From a virus: a stretch of DNA of 24,372 nt. How positions within the stretch are numbered: position 1 is the stretch's first letter; every line of letters starts with the position of its first letter. The stretch spans positions 1 through 24,372 of IMG/VR virus record IMGVR_UViG_3300004369_000867; one strand, written 5' to 3'. Of this stretch, positions 1 to 6,800 are shown piece after piece. The notes under the pieces are model-generated. The model was not told the DNA's origin. It did no database searches and saw only the letters and a program-made list of their open reading frames with translations. Made by a program: the position numbers and the translations under genes.

Positions 1-1
1 T

Positions 2-1696
2 TCTGATGCTTGCGTGGGAAGAGACGACCCCTTGGGTTCCTGTCTTTATGGTCCACAAGCGTATGTTGACGCAACTGTTCTTGACCCAACTCCAGTTACC
101 ACAACTACGAGTAGCACTACAACTACTACAAGTACAACAACCACTACAAGTACTACAACAACAGTTCCACCAGTGACTACAACTACAACCGTCTATGTGT
201 CAACAGTAACAACCACTACTGAACCAGAACCTGAGCCAAAACCTGAGCCAGAACTTGAGCCAAAACCTGAGCCAGAGCCTCAGCCAGAGCCTGAACCAGA
301 GCCTGAACCAGAGCCTGAGCCAGAACTTGAGCCGGAAGAAGAAACTACAACGACTACTTCTGTTCCTGAGACCATTTTTGAAGAGCCTTCAACAACGAGC
401 ACCACTGTTTGGGAACTTGAAGAAGAAGACGAAATAGCGACAACATCTATTCCTCAATATGAGGATGAACAGCCAGAAGAATCCCAGCCAGTAGAGCCAG
501 ACCAAGTAGAGGAAATAGAAGAAGAATCATCAGAAGTAATCATATCACCTGATGAGGCAATTGCGCCAGAAGAGTTTGAAACAATTCTTGACAATATAAC
601 AAATGGGGATTTTGAATCAGAAGATATCCTTGAGTTTGTAGATAATCTCAGCAATGAGCAGGTAGAAAATTTATTTGAGGAAATAGATACCGAGCAGGCT
701 GTTGAGGTGCTAGAGGAATTAACAACGCAGCAGTTAATTGAGACACTAGAGAATGTATCTGTAGAAGTTATAACAGAGGTTCTGGATGATCTTTCAGACG
801 AAGTAGTTAATGACATTATTGATAATATTGAGTCAGAAGAACTACTAGAAGTTATTGAGGAATTAAATGAAGAAGAAACCACTAATCTTGTTGAATCAAT
901 AGATTCCAAAGATGGGCTAGAAAAAGTATCTGAAGCAATATCTGATTCAGATGAGCCAATTGAAGCGGAAGTTGCAACAGCAATTATTTTAAATGAAAGC
1001 TTTAATGAGGTTTCTGAAGAGACAGCAACGGCGGTGTTTGAAAGCATTGATACGAGTTCTTTTTCAGGAGAGCAAAAGGATGAAATAGCAGAATCACTGA
1101 CCGAAGCGCCGGATGAAATTAAAGATGTTTTTGAAGAAGAGATTGATATTTATGGAGACGGGTTTAACGACTACACACCAGTTGGATCAGCAATTGATGT
1201 TGGGGAAAGAAAGACAGTTATTGCTGCAGTCGCTACATTGACTGCAACAGTTGCCGTTGCGGGGGCATCGCCCACTCCAAGTGCCCCATCGGGAGGCTCC
1301 TCGTCATCAGGAGGCTCCCCATCGGGCTCAGGAGGCTCAGGGGGCTCTTCTAATGGTAGTTCTGGTGGAGAAGCCCGCTCACGCAAAGAAGAAGAAGCTG
1401 GGGGGATGGCGGGAGAGATTGCTGGCCCAGATGGCGATGGTAATGATACGAGTTATGCACGTAATAGCATTTTCAAGTATTATATAAAGGAGGGAAATGA
1501 AATGAAGAAATTTAACTGGCTTGGTTTTAGTAAAAAACTTTGGGATATAACAGCTGGACTAGCCTTTACTTTGGCTGGCAGCTTTGTTGTTTATATTACC
1601 CTGTCTGGCTCAACTCAGAGGCTTGCTGGAATTGCAACACTTATTGCCCTCTTTGTTCATTACTTAAGTGAAATCTTAAAAAATGACACAGAATGA
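2..1696 (+). CDS. Acidic Thr-rich/Pro-Glu-rich membrane-anchored protein, 5' end cut by the window
   Basis: The frame is open from base 2, so the gene probably starts before the window; the GTG at 14 has no ribosome binding site. Visible order: a short Cys-containing segment (SDACVGRDD), a Thr-run linker (about 95-220), an EP/KP repeat (221-343), a very acidic helical region (about 560-1150) of short 11-15-residue units with the pattern L-x-x-hydrophobic, resembling superhelical MgtE-N-type repeats, a hydrophobic segment (KTVIAAVATLTATVAVAG, about 1210-1263), a Gly/Ser linker (1280-1370), and a C-terminal part with two predicted membrane helices. Thr-run linkers of this sort are common in actinobacterial surface proteins. 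I do not recognise a function; a cell-envelope or virion-surface role is a guess. The last 64 codons have their own strong ribosome binding site and are listed separately. The opposite-strand open frame at 454-1047 is a shadow of the acidic repeats. Confidence 0.6.
   Translation, partial: SDACVGRDDPLGSCLYGPQAYVDATVLDPTPVTTTTSSTTTTTSTTTTTSTTTTVPPVTTTTTVYVSTVTTTTEPEPEPKPEPELEPKPEPEPQPEPEPEPEPEPEPELEPEEETTTTTSVPETIFEEPSTTSTTVWELEEEDEIATTSIPQYEDEQPEESQPVEPDQVEEIEEESSEVIISPDEAIAPEEFETILDNITNGDFESEDILEFVDNLSNEQVENLFEEIDTEQAVEVLEELTTQQLIETLENVSVEVITEVLDDLSDEVVNDIIDNIESEELLEVIEELNEEETTNLVESIDSKDGLEKVSEAISDSDEPIEAEVATAIILNESFNEVSEETATAVFESIDTSSFSGEQKDEIAESLTEAPDEIKDVFEEEIDIYGDGFNDYTPVGSAIDVGERKTVIAAVATLTATVAVAGASPTPSAPSGGSSSSGGSPSGSGGSGGSSNGSSGGEARSRKEEEAGGMAGEIAGPDGDGNDTSYARNSIFKYYIKEGNEMKKFNWLGFSKKLWDITAGLAFTLAGSFVVYITLSGSTQRLAGIATLIALFVHYLSEILKNDTE
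95..220 (+). repeat. Thr-codon low-complexity tract
   Basis: ACN-rich trinucleotide tract encoding Thr runs broken by Ser, Val and Pro. It acts as an unstructured, possibly O-glycosylated linker in comparable actinobacterial proteins (family knowledge). The tract mixes ACA, ACT, ACC and AGT codons, so it is not a pure microsatellite. Confidence 0.8.
221..343 (+). repeat. Glu-Pro (EPEP/KPEP/ELEP) codon repeat
   Basis: About 41 residues of alternating Glu-Pro with Lys, Leu and Gln substitutions, built from imperfect copies of the hexamer GAGCCA/GAACCT. Such (EP)n/(KP)n stretches form stiff extended rods, as in TonB-like spacers, so this could span a cell-wall or capsid-surface distance. Confidence 0.8.
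1502..1696 (+). CDS. Possible separate small two-helix membrane protein (in-frame internal start; holin-like)
   Basis: An AAAGGAGGG Shine-Dalgarno (1486-1494) sits 8 nt before an ATG at 1502, in frame with the larger upstream ORF. Starting there gives 64 residues, MKKFNWLGFSKKLWD..., with a charged N-terminus, two hydrophobic stretches (about residues 16-33 and 39-57) and an acidic end (ILKNDTE). That is a normal layout for a small phage membrane protein or holin. The site lies directly upstream of two more small membrane proteins and an endolysin. Either the fusion, the short form, or both may be made; the strength of the site argues that the short form is real. No stop codon separates it from the upstream reading. 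Confidence 0.55.
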   Translation: MKKFNWLGFSKKLWDITAGLAFTLAGSFVVYITLSGSTQRLAGIATLIALFVHYLSEILKNDTE

Positions 1697-1711
1697 TCAA
1701 TAGTGTATAAT
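1683..1711 (+). promoter_or_regulatory. Sigma70-type promoter for the lysis cassette
   Basis: ATGACA (1683-1688, 5 of 6 to TTGACA) and a perfect TATAAT (1706-1711) are separated by 17 nt. The predicted transcript start near 1718 lies in the gap between the upstream stop and the ATG at 1745. A short GCCC/GGGC inverted repeat (1720-1723 and 1728-1731) precedes the ribosome binding site. Confidence 0.6.
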
Positions 1712-1744
1712 TATGTTATGCCCATTGGGGCAAGGAGGTGATCC

Positions 1745-1975
1745 ATGTCTACTAAGTCACAAAACTTAGATCAAGTAGTAAAAGGCGGTGCACTCGGAGT
1801 TTGGGTGTATCTAGCTTCAAAACAGAATCTGGATGCGGAGGTTATTGCGGCTCTTACACCAGCGATTGCTTACGCTCTTGCATGGCTGTCAACAAAGGTT
1901 GGCGATCCAAAAATCGCTTCGTTTTTAGCACAGAAGCCTGCCCCTGAAAAGCCGGCAGCAAAAAAGAAGGCATAA
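1745..1975 (+). CDS. Small membrane protein, holin candidate
   Basis: 76 residues. The start ATG is preceded by AAGGAGGTGAT (1732-1742), a near-perfect anti-16S match. Two hydrophobic segments are visible (GALGVWVYLA, about residues 15-24, and VIAALTPAIAYALAWLS, about residues 33-49), followed by a Pro/Ala/Lys tail ending AAKKKA. Size, membrane segments and the positively charged tail fit a phage holin, and the gene sits two genes before an endolysin in an apparent operon headed by the promoter at 1683. The call rests on context and topology, not on a recognised family signature, so a lysis regulator or other inner-membrane protein is possible. Confidence 0.5.
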   Translation: MSTKSQNLDQVVKGGALGVWVYLASKQNLDAEVIAALTPAIAYALAWLSTKVGDPKIASFLAQKPAPEKPAAKKKA

Positions 1976-1978
1976 CCC

Positions 1979-2239
1979 ATGGATCAAGTCAAGAATATAT
2001 GCCTTCGTATATTGGCGACTTTTTCAGCTTCAGGGCTAGGTGTCATTGGAGCAGGTACGATTGCTGGCGTTCCCGTTTGGAAGGCGGTTTTTATGGCGGG
2101 GATTGCTGGCGTTGCTACTGTTGTTGAAGGATTGTCACGTGCATTCCTGGATGATGGTAAACTAAGTGTTGATGAAATTAATCAAGTCTTTAGTAAGGTT
2201 GATAAAAAGAATATCAAAAAAAATGAGGAGGAGTTCTAA
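1979..2239 (+). CDS. Small membrane protein, holin candidate 2
   Basis: 86 residues, 3 nt after the previous stop, with AGAAGG as ribosome binding site inside the upstream gene. Two hydrophobic helices (about residues 8-28, ILATFSASGLGVIGAGTIAGV, and residues 32-50, VWKAVFMAGIAGVATVVEG) are followed by a hydrophilic tail (DDGKLSVDEINQVF, then Lys/Asn/Glu-rich). The pattern of two Gly/Ala-rich helices followed by FLDDGKLSxDEIN resembles small proteins encoded beside endolysins in actinobacteriophages, and I favour a holin or holin partner. Its stop TAA at 2237-2239 abuts the endolysin start, and the endolysin ribosome binding site lies inside this gene, implying translational coupling. Confidence 0.55.
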   Translation: MDQVKNICLRILATFSASGLGVIGAGTIAGVPVWKAVFMAGIAGVATVVEGLSRAFLDDGKLSVDEINQVFSKVDKKNIKKNEEEF

Positions 2240-3055
2240 ATGAGCGTTAAATGGAACATTATTGCTCCAGTTAAAAAGCCAGCAGATCTTGCCGGCATTG
2301 CCCCCGGCAAGTTGCCGGAAAGGTTGTTGAAGCCTGTTAAAGGTGGAGGCAAGTTGCACTGGAGAGCTGCTGCTGCTTGGGATGCAATGGTTGAGGCTGC
2401 AAAGGCTGATGGTCTTGAATTAAAGCCAACATCGTCTGGAGACACATATCGCTCATTTGAATCTCAACTTATGGCATTTAGACAAAGATATCAAAAAGAA
2501 CCAATTGAAGGTGCAAGTACAAGAACCTTTCAGGGAATTAAGTGGTATAAAAAATCACCAAAATTGGCGAGCCTTGCTGCGCCCGGTACCTCACAGCATA
2601 ATAGCGGATTGGCTGTCGATGTTCATAGCGCAGGTGAGCCAAAGAGGTTGAATTGGTTAATTGATAATGTTAGAAAATTTGGGTTTAGTTGGGAATTAGT
2701 TCCAGAAGAACCATGGCATTTGCGATACACCGAGGGTGACAATCCTCCCGCAGCTGTTGTTGAATATATTACAAAGACTGGTGGTGTAGCACCAGCCCAA
2801 CCAGCAACATCAGCCCCATTGCCAAATCAAAATAGAAAAAAAGAAGCAAAAGATTTGCCAGAAATTAGAAAAGGCTTTAAAGGTCGTGCTATTGTAAGAG
2901 CACAAAGGCTTCTTACCAGGCATGGTTTTGCATGCAGGCCTGATGGAGATTTTGGTCCTAAAACACAGGCTCAGGTTAAAGCATTTCAATTAAGTCGCGG
3001 GATTGAGCCATCTGGTGAAGTTAATCTTCTTACTTGGGAAGCATTGCTGAGTTAA
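2240..3055 (+). CDS. Endolysin: M15 (VanY-type) D,D-/L,D-carboxypeptidase with C-terminal peptidoglycan-binding domain
   Basis: 271 residues with the GAGGAGGAG ribosome binding site inside the preceding gene. The N-terminal catalytic domain shows the M15 zinc signature: SQHNSGLAVDVH gives ligands H120 and D127, and EEPWHLRY gives catalytic E157 and ligand H160; YRS with R71 fits the conserved substrate-binding arginine. After a Pro/Ala linker (about residues 184-200), residues about 207-271 (IRKGFKGRAIVRAQRLL ... GDFGPKTQAQVKAFQ) are a PG_binding_1 repeat. It is expected to cut the peptide stem of peptidoglycan at lysis once a holin opens the membrane. There is no signal peptide, which fits holin-dependent release. 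All key residues are present. Confidence 0.92.
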   Translation: MSVKWNIIAPVKKPADLAGIAPGKLPERLLKPVKGGGKLHWRAAAAWDAMVEAAKADGLELKPTSSGDTYRSFESQLMAFRQRYQKEPIEGASTRTFQGIKWYKKSPKLASLAAPGTSQHNSGLAVDVHSAGEPKRLNWLIDNVRKFGFSWELVPEEPWHLRYTEGDNPPAAVVEYITKTGGVAPAQPATSAPLPNQNRKKEAKDLPEIRKGFKGRAIVRAQRLLTRHGFACRPDGDFGPKTQAQVKAFQLSRGIEPSGEVNLLTWEALLS

Positions 3056-3063
3056 TCAATTGT

Positions 3064-3072
3064 TGGTAAAAT
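3064..3072 (+). promoter_or_regulatory. Extended -10 promoter before the fibre module
   Basis: TGGTAAAAT forms an extended -10 (TGn plus TAAAAT) in the short gap after the endolysin stop. A poor -35 (TTGCTG, 3044-3049) lies 17 nt upstream. It would drive the genes from 3088. Confidence 0.4.
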
Positions 3073-3087
3073 CTAATAGGAGATACC

Positions 3088-3420
3088 ATGCCAGCAACTA
3101 GAAACATTGAAATTTATCAGGGCGATAATTATGCCCATCAATTAACATTGAAAGATAGCGCTAATGCTGTCATTAATATTACATCAAGGACATACTCCGG
3201 TCAGATTAGAAAAAGAAGAACATCCGATACTATTTCTGCAACTTTTTCTACTGAAATTACAGATGGGGCTAACGGCGTTGTTGTTTTTAGCATGCTCCCA
3301 GCAACAACTGCGGACTTAAGAGCGGGTACCTATGTTTACGACTTCCAAGAACTTAATGGTGCCGTAGTAACGACAATATTGACAGGAAATGCTGTCGTTA
3401 CTGGAGAGGTAACTAGATAA
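3088..3420 (+). CDS. BppU-like/Ig-fold baseplate or fibre accessory protein
   Basis: 110 residues, ribosome binding site AGGAG (3078-3082). The all-beta sequence runs IEIYQGDNYAHQLTL ... INITSRTYSGQIRKRR ... ATFSTEITDGANGVVVFSM ... LRAGTYVYDFQE ... GNAVVTGEVTR. This follows the pattern of the N-terminal domain of receptor-binding-protein adaptors such as BppU and similar Ig-like virion proteins (a GD start, a strand ending in SGQIRK, and a G-x-Y-x-Y-D-x-Q strand). It probably connects fibres to the virion or decorates it. Its stop overlaps the next ATG (TAATG), so translation is coupled. The family match is from memory of the pattern. Confidence 0.6.
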   Translation: MPATRNIEIYQGDNYAHQLTLKDSANAVINITSRTYSGQIRKRRTSDTISATFSTEITDGANGVVVFSMLPATTADLRAGTYVYDFQELNGAVVTTILTGNAVVTGEVTR

Positions 3421-3659
3421 TGTCTGATTTGACAGTATTGCAAGTCTATCCCTCTGTAATATCTAATGTTTCTCAAGTAACCCAGACTACTGTGTTAACA
3501 CAAAGTAGTGGTACAATTAATTTAGCAAGTTTAAGTTTAAGTAATACGGCACCAGTTGATGTTGCGAGATCGGCATCTGTTGGGGTAAGCAATGTGGCAG
3601 CGAGAGCTGACCATGTACACAGCGCAGCAGATTTGCTGGTTGACGGAGGAAGTTATTAA
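3420..3659 (+). CDS. Small virion/fibre-associated protein with DHVHS motif
   Basis: 79 residues, start overlapping the previous stop (TAATG) and stop overlapping the next start (TAATG). It is Ser/Thr/Val-rich (beta-type) with a C-terminal segment SASVGVSNVAARADHVHSAA and ends DGGSY. HxH motifs occur in phage fibre proteins, where they can bind metal in a trimer (T4 gp12 and long tail fibre proteins are known cases). Its position between an Ig-like adaptor and a fibre suggests a small fibre subunit or chaperone. No family recognised with certainty. Confidence 0.5.
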   Translation: MSDLTVLQVYPSVISNVSQVTQTTVLTQSSGTINLASLSLSNTAPVDVARSASVGVSNVAARADHVHSAADLLVDGGSY

Positions 3660-4660
3660 TGGCTAATAAAATTAGAATTAAGCGTAGAGCAGCTGGAGGT
3701 GCCGCAGGCGCACCGGCATCTTTAGAAAATGCAGAATTAGCATTCAATGAAGTTGATGATGTTCTTTATTATGGTGAAGGCACAGGTGGCGCTAATGGAA
3801 CTGCCACACAGGTTCTTGCAATTGGTGGCTCTGGTGCATTTACTACACTGAGCGGTAATCAAACCGTTACTGGTGACAAAACATTCTCTGGTGTCGTTAT
3901 TGTTCCAACCCCAAGCGCAAACACTCATGCCGCTACAAAAGCTTATGTAGACACCGCAGTTTCTGGTGTGTCTACAACTTTCACCGCTGGTGGTGACTCG
4001 GGTACTGTTACAATTACAACTGGCGTAGATACGCTAACAATTGCTGGTGGAGTTGGTTTAACATCTACTGCTGCTGCAACAGACACGGTTACAATTAATC
4101 TTGACGACACAGCCGTTGTAGCCGCAAACTATGGCGCAGCAGGCACTGTTGCGACATTTACGGTTGACGCACAAGGTAGATTGACTGCTGCTTCTAATAC
4201 AGCAATTTCAATTACTGCTTCACAAGTTAGCGACAGGGCAACGAATCTTGTAACCGGCCTAACAGGCACAGCAAATGAGATTACTGTTTCTAACTCCGGT
4301 GTCGGCGCAGTAACATTGAGCCTTCCATCTAACGTTACAATTGCAAACAATCTTACTGTAACTGGTGATCTTTTAGTTAGCGGTAATACTACAACGCTAA
4401 ACACAGCAACACTTACAGTTGAAGATAAAAATATTGTTTTAGCAAATGTTAGCACCCCAACTGATATAACAGCAGATGGTGCTGGCTTTACAATCAAGGG
4501 CGCAACAGACAAAACTCTTAATTGGGTTGACGCAACAGATTGCTGGACATCTTCTGAGAATTTCGACTTGGCTTCGGGCAAAGTGTTTAAGATTAATAAC
4601 ACAGCGGTGCTGAGTGGGACAAACTTGGATAATGTTACTGTCGATGGCGGCACTTTCTAA
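3659..4660 (+). CDS. Tail-fibre-like structural protein (beta-repeat fibre)
   Basis: 333 residues, no cysteine-rich or enzymatic features apart from one Cys. The N-terminal head MANKIRIKRRAAGGAAGAP ... LENAELAFNEVDDVLYYGEG is the small module that begins many phage fibres (the MANKIxIKR ... GELAxN ... LYxG pattern). The middle (TVTGDKTFSGVVIVPTPSA, AATKAYVDTAV) and end (NLTVTGDLLVSGNTTTLN, VEDKNIVLAN, ADGAGFTIKGATDKTLNW, TSSENFDLASGKVFKINN) match the beta-rich repeats common in marine and freshwater phage fibres. It is expected to be trimeric, elongated and on the virion surface. Which appendage it forms cannot be told from sequence. Confidence 0.75.
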   Translation: MANKIRIKRRAAGGAAGAPASLENAELAFNEVDDVLYYGEGTGGANGTATQVLAIGGSGAFTTLSGNQTVTGDKTFSGVVIVPTPSANTHAATKAYVDTAVSGVSTTFTAGGDSGTVTITTGVDTLTIAGGVGLTSTAAATDTVTINLDDTAVVAANYGAAGTVATFTVDAQGRLTAASNTAISITASQVSDRATNLVTGLTGTANEITVSNSGVGAVTLSLPSNVTIANNLTVTGDLLVSGNTTTLNTATLTVEDKNIVLANVSTPTDITADGAGFTIKGATDKTLNWVDATDCWTSSENFDLASGKVFKINNTAVLSGTNLDNVTVDGGTF

Positions 4661-4669
4661 AGGAGCCAC

Positions 4670-4897
4670 ATGGCTAATGTTATAAAAATTAAAAACTCTG
4701 GAACTGCAAACTCAGCTCCCACTGCCAACTCTCTTCAGTACGGAGAGTTGGCTATCAACTATGCAGATGGTTTAATCTTTTATAAAGATTCTTCCAATAC
4801 TGTTGTTTCTTTTGACGTAAGTGGAACATTTAGTATGACGCAAGTTGGTGATGACTTAAGTGATCTTCAAGTGTCTGTTGCGATGCAGACGTTTTAA
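4670..4897 (+). CDS. Small paralogue of the fibre N-terminal module
   Basis: 75 residues with a good ribosome binding site (AAAGGAG, about 4660-4666). The sequence MANVIKIKNSGTANSAP ... LQYGELAINYADGLIFYKD aligns with the first 45 or so residues of the upstream fibre (MANKIRIKR ... LENAELAFNEVDDVLYYGE), followed by a short end (VGDDLSDLQVSVAMQTF). It may cap or organise the fibre, or be the remnant of a second fibre gene that lost its shaft. Confidence 0.6.
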   Translation: MANVIKIKNSGTANSAPTANSLQYGELAINYADGLIFYKDSSNTVVSFDVSGTFSMTQVGDDLSDLQVSVAMQTF

Positions 4898-4915
4898 TGC
4901 CTAAAACCTAATTTC

Positions 4916-4924
4916 TGGTACAAT
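4916..4924 (+). promoter_or_regulatory. Extended -10 promoter, predicted leaderless transcript of the connector gene
   Basis: TGGTACAAT (TGn plus TACAAT 4919-4924) lies 8 nt before the ATG at 4933, and there is no Shine-Dalgarno. A normal -10 to +1 distance puts transcript start at about 4931-4933, so the mRNA would begin at or within 2 nt of the start codon. Confidence 0.5.
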
Positions 4925-4932
4925 TGAATATT

Positions 4933-5880
4933 ATGGATGATGTCAAAATCAATACAAGTAAAACTCTTACATTGACGCTTCCTAGCGACCCTACGAGTAA
5001 TATTGTCTCTGTTAGTCTTTATCACGAATTTGGTCCTCTCGTTTCTGGCCCAACGAATGCAACACGAACAAGCGCTGGGGTTTATACAATCACATATGGG
5101 CAGGCGGCTTCTGGTATATATATACTAAATAGCGCTGGTCGGTACAAAGCTGATTTTACTTACACCGTTTCTGGCACATCCTATAGTCAGTCTCAATACA
5201 TTAATGTATATACTCCATATTTAGATATTGATATATTCTTTACAGACCATCCAGAGCTAGAGACGGACTATTATGATCAGTTTGATAAACTTGAAAAAAG
5301 AGTTAGGAATATAATTAACACTTTCTGTGGTCAATCTTTTCAGTTTTACCCAAACAAGTTTATGATTCTTCAAGGAACCGGGAAAAAGACAATGCATCTC
5401 CCCCTTCCTATTTCAACTCTTAGAAAGGTCACTGCAAATATTGGGGATGAAGATGAAGAAATTATTCACGACTCAACCGATGCAACACTAAATCATATTG
5501 AGAAATCAAGAGAGCCTCACAATTTCCAGAGTTCATATTATATTCAGTTTAGAAAATCATATCTTGAGAAAACTCAAAGAATTATTTATGAATCAAATTT
5601 TGATGAAAATAATGATTTTAAAATTGAAGGGGATTTTGGATGGCAATTTGTGCCCAATAATATTGAGCAAGCCGCTGACTTGTTGATGGTTGATGCAATG
5701 AGTGATGATTCTGAAATTAGAAGACGCGGTGTGATTGAGGTTCAGTATGACACTGTTAGGTATACTATGACAGGTTCAAGTTCTGATTCAAAAGCATCAT
5801 TCTTTGAAACAACTGGAAATATTGATGCGGATGTGCTGCTCATGGATTATACACTTTTTATAATGGATTATGTGGTTTAG
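4933..5880 (+). CDS. Head-tail connector (gp6/adaptor-like) with Ig-like N-terminal extension
   Basis: 315 residues from ATG 4933; the TTG at 4924 is in frame but lies inside the predicted -10 box, so I reject it. Residues about 1-95 are an all-beta Ig-like domain (TLTLTLPSDP ... GVYTITYG ... GRYKADFTYTVSG ... YINVYTPYL). Residues about 97-315 carry the connector signature: FFTDHPEL ... LEKRVRNIINTFCGQSF, then IEGDFGWQFVPNNIEQAADLLMVDAM, typical of helical ring adaptors that bind below the portal. It should form the first ring of the neck. The following genes (closure, gp10-like, terminator) are in the classical neck order. The Ig-like extension is unusual for this family. Confidence 0.7.
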   Translation: MDDVKINTSKTLTLTLPSDPTSNIVSVSLYHEFGPLVSGPTNATRTSAGVYTITYGQAASGIYILNSAGRYKADFTYTVSGTSYSQSQYINVYTPYLDIDIFFTDHPELETDYYDQFDKLEKRVRNIINTFCGQSFQFYPNKFMILQGTGKKTMHLPLPISTLRKVTANIGDEDEEIIHDSTDATLNHIEKSREPHNFQSSYYIQFRKSYLEKTQRIIYESNFDENNDFKIEGDFGWQFVPNNIEQAADLLMVDAMSDDSEIRRRGVIEVQYDTVRYTMTGSSSDSKASFFETTGNIDADVLLMDYTLFIMDYVV

Positions 5881-6255
5881 ATGGCTAGCTCTCAACTACT
5901 TAAGCTTCCTCATAAGATAGATATCTATACCAAATCAATCACCACAAGTGTTGCTGGTCAAAGAACTGTTACTTATACAAAAGCAACAACAATAAAAGCA
6001 TTTTTTCAACCGATAAATTCAGAAAGAAGAGTTTCTCCATACATTGATAACATTGATGAATATCAATTTTTTATTTCTCATAAAGATGCATCTTATATTT
6101 CTTATGAAAATAGAATTCAAAATATTGTTGATAATCTCGGATCTGTAATATACTCAAATCCACTAGAAATTATTAATATTGTTAAACAACCAGGTATAAC
6201 TGGTAAGATAAATTATCTACAGATTATAGCAAGAGTGGTGGTTGAAAATGCTTAG
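5881..6255 (+). CDS. Head closure / head-tail joining protein (SPP1 gp16-like)
   Basis: 124 residues, starting directly after the previous stop with only a weak ribosome binding site, so probably coupled. KLPHKIDIYTKSITTSVAGQ ... TIKAFFQPINSERR ... YQFFISHKDAS ... EIINIVKQPG ... QIIARVVVEN follows the beta-barrel pattern of phage head-tail joining or stopper proteins (about 110-125 residues). Its place between the connector and the gp10-like gene supports this. It would plug the DNA channel after packaging. Confidence 0.7.
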   Translation: MASSQLLKLPHKIDIYTKSITTSVAGQRTVTYTKATTIKAFFQPINSERRVSPYIDNIDEYQFFISHKDASYISYENRIQNIVDNLGSVIYSNPLEIINIVKQPGITGKINYLQIIARVVVENA

Positions 6256-6799
6256 CATAAGAATTGATAAAAGAGTTAATGCTCAACTTGATGTGGCTGC
6301 AGTTTATGCGGAGTCTTTGCCAAACAGAATCGAAGCCGCTCGGTCGGTGGCTTTGGAGATGTCAAAAAGAGAAGTCAAGAATAAACTTCCACAGCTTGGT
6401 CGTCCGGCTAAATACTTGGTTGTTCAAGTTGAAGGCTTCGGTCCAGTTGGTGCCAGTCTAAGGATTAGCCCACAGAAATCAAACAGGTCAAGCAGGTCTG
6501 GGTATGATCGTGGTCTAGCAGCGACTGTTTTCTTGACTGGTAGACGAGGTGGGATGATTATCTCTGCAAAATCGGGTAAATTTATGAAGCTAAGAAAAGG
6601 AAGTGTTGCTCAAGGGTATCCGCCGTATTTAAGAACTGCAAAGTTGGGTAAATTAAAATCCAACAAGCAAGATGTTCGCAGCACTGTAAGGCAAATTACA
6701 TTAGCCAACCTTAGAAAGACCTTCCAGGCGCAGGGGTTCGGACCAAAGGGTGGAGTCGGTAGGCCAGGCTCTGATGCTCCATCACAGGCGGGGATCTGA
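6248..6799 (+). CDS. HK97 gp10-like neck/minor tail protein
   Basis: 183 residues from ATG 6248, overlapping the upstream gene by 8 nt; an in-frame TTG at 6242 is possible but less likely. The N-terminal helix (LDVAAVYAESLPNRIEAARSVALEMSKREV) followed by a basic beta-rich middle (RISPQKSNRSSRSGYDRG ... VFLTGRRGGMIISAKSGKF) and a C-terminal helix (VRSTVRQITLANLRKTFQ) resembles the HK97 gp10 family. That family sits between head closure and tail terminator genes and helps join head and tail. Identification is by position and general pattern. Confidence 0.6.
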   Translation: MLSIRIDKRVNAQLDVAAVYAESLPNRIEAARSVALEMSKREVKNKLPQLGRPAKYLVVQVEGFGPVGASLRISPQKSNRSSRSGYDRGLAATVFLTGRRGGMIISAKSGKFMKLRKGSVAQGYPPYLRTAKLGKLKSNKQDVRSTVRQITLANLRKTFQAQGFGPKGGVGRPGSDAPSQAGI

Positions 6800-6800
6800 T

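Noticed and set aside
95-343. Low-complexity DNA as a CRISPR array or phase-variable microsatellite
   Set aside because: No spacer/repeat structure; mixed synonymous codons keep the protein repeat but break the DNA repeat.
454-1047. Long opposite-strand open frame (Ser-rich)
   Set aside because: It is the reverse complement of the acidic Glu/Asp/Leu repeats; Ser-run composition, no ribosome binding site, no recognisable family.
3420-3659. Zinc-finger-like reading of the DHVHS segment
   Set aside because: Only two His and no Cys partner; better explained by HxH motifs of fibre proteins.
4924-4935. TTG start for the connector
   Set aside because: The TTG overlaps the last base of the predicted -10 box TACAAT; the ATG at 4933 fits a leaderless start.
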